A stretch of DNA of 64,000 nucleotides from Polymorphobacter fuscus (GTDB lineage: Bacteria; Pseudomonadota; Alphaproteobacteria; Sphingomonadales; Sphingomonadaceae), in NCBI RefSeq assembly GCF_011927825.1, contig NZ_JAATJI010000001.1:2400001-2464000 (forward strand), given 5' to 3'. Positions 63,057 through 64,000 of the stretch are shown here, in pieces. How positions within the stretch are numbered: the stretch's first letter is position 1; every line of letters starts with the position of its first letter. The notes under the pieces are model-generated. The model made no database searches and was not told where the DNA came from. It worked only from the letters and a program-made list of their open reading frames with translations. Position numbers and translations under genes: made by a program.

Positions 63057-63956
63057 TCAGGTCGACGCTGGCGGGGGCGCCGCTGGTCGTGTCTTGTTCA
63101 CCGCTTCGGCGATGGCATCCAGGTCGTGGTCCAGGATGACCAGCTGGTCGCGCTCGACCGTGAAGGGGGGTGGGAAGCCGGCGGCGCCGAAGGTCGCCGC
63201 GATCAGCCGGTTGGTGTCGAAGGTGACCTGCCAATAATCCCGCGTGTGGCAATAGGGGCGCACTGCCAGCACCGTGCCGCGCTCGTTGAAGTCGATGATC
63301 TCCACATCAGGGGCCGGGTCGGCCATGACATTGGCGATGCCGGCCAGCGCCGGTTTCAGCCGGGCGATGGCGTCCAGTGGATCGACCCCGAATGCCAGCT
63401 GCGCGGTGCGGTCGACACGGCGGTAGCTGTGCGTCGAAAAATTCTTGATCGTGTCGCTTGAAACCTTGCCGTTGCCAACGATCGTCTGGACATTGTCGGG
63501 GCTGGTGATGACGGTGTTGAACAGGCCGATTTCGGTCACCGTGCCTTCGATTCCGGCGGCAATGACATAGTCACCGACCTTGTAGGGGCGGAAGATGATC
63601 AGGAACGCCCCGGCCGCGAAATTGCCGAGCAGCCCCGACCAGGCGGCGCCGACGGCGAGACCGACACCGGCGAGCAGCGCCGCAAAGCTCGTCGTCTGCA
63701 TCCCGAAATAGCCCAGGATGGCGACAACGAGAACGATGTTGAGGACAACACCCAATATGTTGGCGAGATAGCGTTGCAGCGTCGGATCGAAATTGCGCGC
63801 CGTCAGCACGCGCGACATGACATTGACCGCAAAGCTGATCAGCCAGCGCCCGACCATGTAGAGCACGATGGCGCCGACGATCTTGAGCCCGATCGCGGTG
63901 ATGAACGGCAAGACCGTCGCCGACCAGATGCTGACTTCGCTCACCGTTGTTTCCAT
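63057..63956 (-). CDS. mscS: Small-conductance mechanosensitive channel (MscS family)
   Basis: A 299-residue inner-membrane channel with three N-terminal helices; TM3 (TTSFAALLAGVGLAVGAAWS) has the Gly/Ala-packed pore pattern, followed by the beta domain FRPYKVGDYVIAAGIEGTVTEIGLF and TSPDNVQTIVGNGKVSS. Opens under membrane tension to release solutes. A ribosome site lies upstream of 63956. Its stop lies about 85 bases from the S9 peptidase start. Confidence 0.95.
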   Translation of the reverse strand: METTVSEVSIWSATVLPFITAIGLKIVGAIVLYMVGRWLISFAVNVMSRVLTARNFDPTLQRYLANILGVVLNIVLVVAILGYFGMQTTSFAALLAGVGLAVGAAWSGLLGNFAAGAFLIIFRPYKVGDYVIAAGIEGTVTEIGLFNTVITSPDNVQTIVGNGKVSSDTIKNFSTHSYRRVDRTAQLAFGVDPLDAIARLKPALAGIANVMADPAPDVEIIDFNERGTVLAVRPYCHTRDYWQVTFDTNRLIAATFGAAGFPPPFTVERDQLVILDHDLDAIAEAVNKTRPAAPPPAST

Positions 63957-64000
63957 GGCTCACTCCCCCGAATCGCCGCGGATAAGGTGAAAGCCTAAGC

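Overview
The window looks like chromosomal DNA of a high-GC alphaproteobacterium, most likely a sphingomonad (Sphingomonadales, Sandarakinorhabdus/Polymorphobacter type). Evidence: the sphingomonad variant of the PEP-CTERM sorting tail (PEPxxWA...GFGxVG) occurs on six separate proteins, there are several TonB-dependent receptors, HWE-type histidine kinase signalling, small proteins I recall as typical of that order, and an rRNA operon tail of the order 23S-5S-tRNA-fMet. This assignment rests on hand reading, not a database search.

Layout. 1-1348: end of an rRNA operon (23S 3' part, 5S, initiator tRNA, terminator). 1455-1991: wreck of a nitrate-assimilation locus (nitrate transporter piece joined to a uroporphyrinogen methyltransferase piece). 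2220-3902: methyltransferase and the first PEP-CTERM protein. 4209-8761: copper locus, copC divergent from a CnrY-CnrX-CnrH-like sigma-factor triad followed without gaps by copA and copB. 9030-17685: mostly housekeeping (csaA, aroC, fabI, YihY, DnaJ-like, S1/P1 nuclease, zinc peptidase, lipoprotein, DUF808). 17686-19790: mobile-DNA scar with a serine resolvase whose start lies in an ATGACC repeat, and two truncated genes butted together. 20047-24187: arsenic locus (ArsO-like oxidase, ArsH, an ArsC-VOC fusion, Acr3, ArsR). 24221-29526: phosphate-ester scavenging locus (TonB receptor, tyrosine-phosphatase-like, alkaline phosphatase). 29914-35283: small accessory genes, PadR operon, toxin-antitoxin pair, DsbA-like protein, a two-HTH protein. 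35423-38288: three PEP-CTERM genes. 38676-42640: TonB receptor with a CehA/McbA-type metallohydrolase. 43498-44552: dead ISL3 transposase. 44640-47606: KaiC-like ATPase, histidine kinase and receiver. 48455-52446: a possible conflict-module ORF, tRNA-Arg, DUF1178/nitrilase/glutaredoxin/ComF/methyltransferase. 52474-64000: PEP-CTERM protein, ECF sigma plus membrane Ser/Thr kinase, DUF4126, M28 peptidase, DUF72, HisN, S9 peptidase, MscS channel.

Most interesting: (i) three autoregulatory genes (arsR, padR, toxin-antitoxin) each show a consensus-like promoter with a 17-bp spacer, a palindromic operator inside it, and a start codon where the transcript should begin, i.e. leaderless operons; (ii) a CnrX-like sensor placed in a copper locus that keeps four of five metal ligands but has Leu for the fifth (Met), next to a CopC that lacks its usual N-terminal His; (iii) sigma-54-type promoters in front of two PEP-CTERM genes; (iv) a KaiC-kinase-receiver cassette without KaiB; (v) a resolvase with a tandem array of start codons. 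No CRISPR array, phage or exosortase gene was seen.
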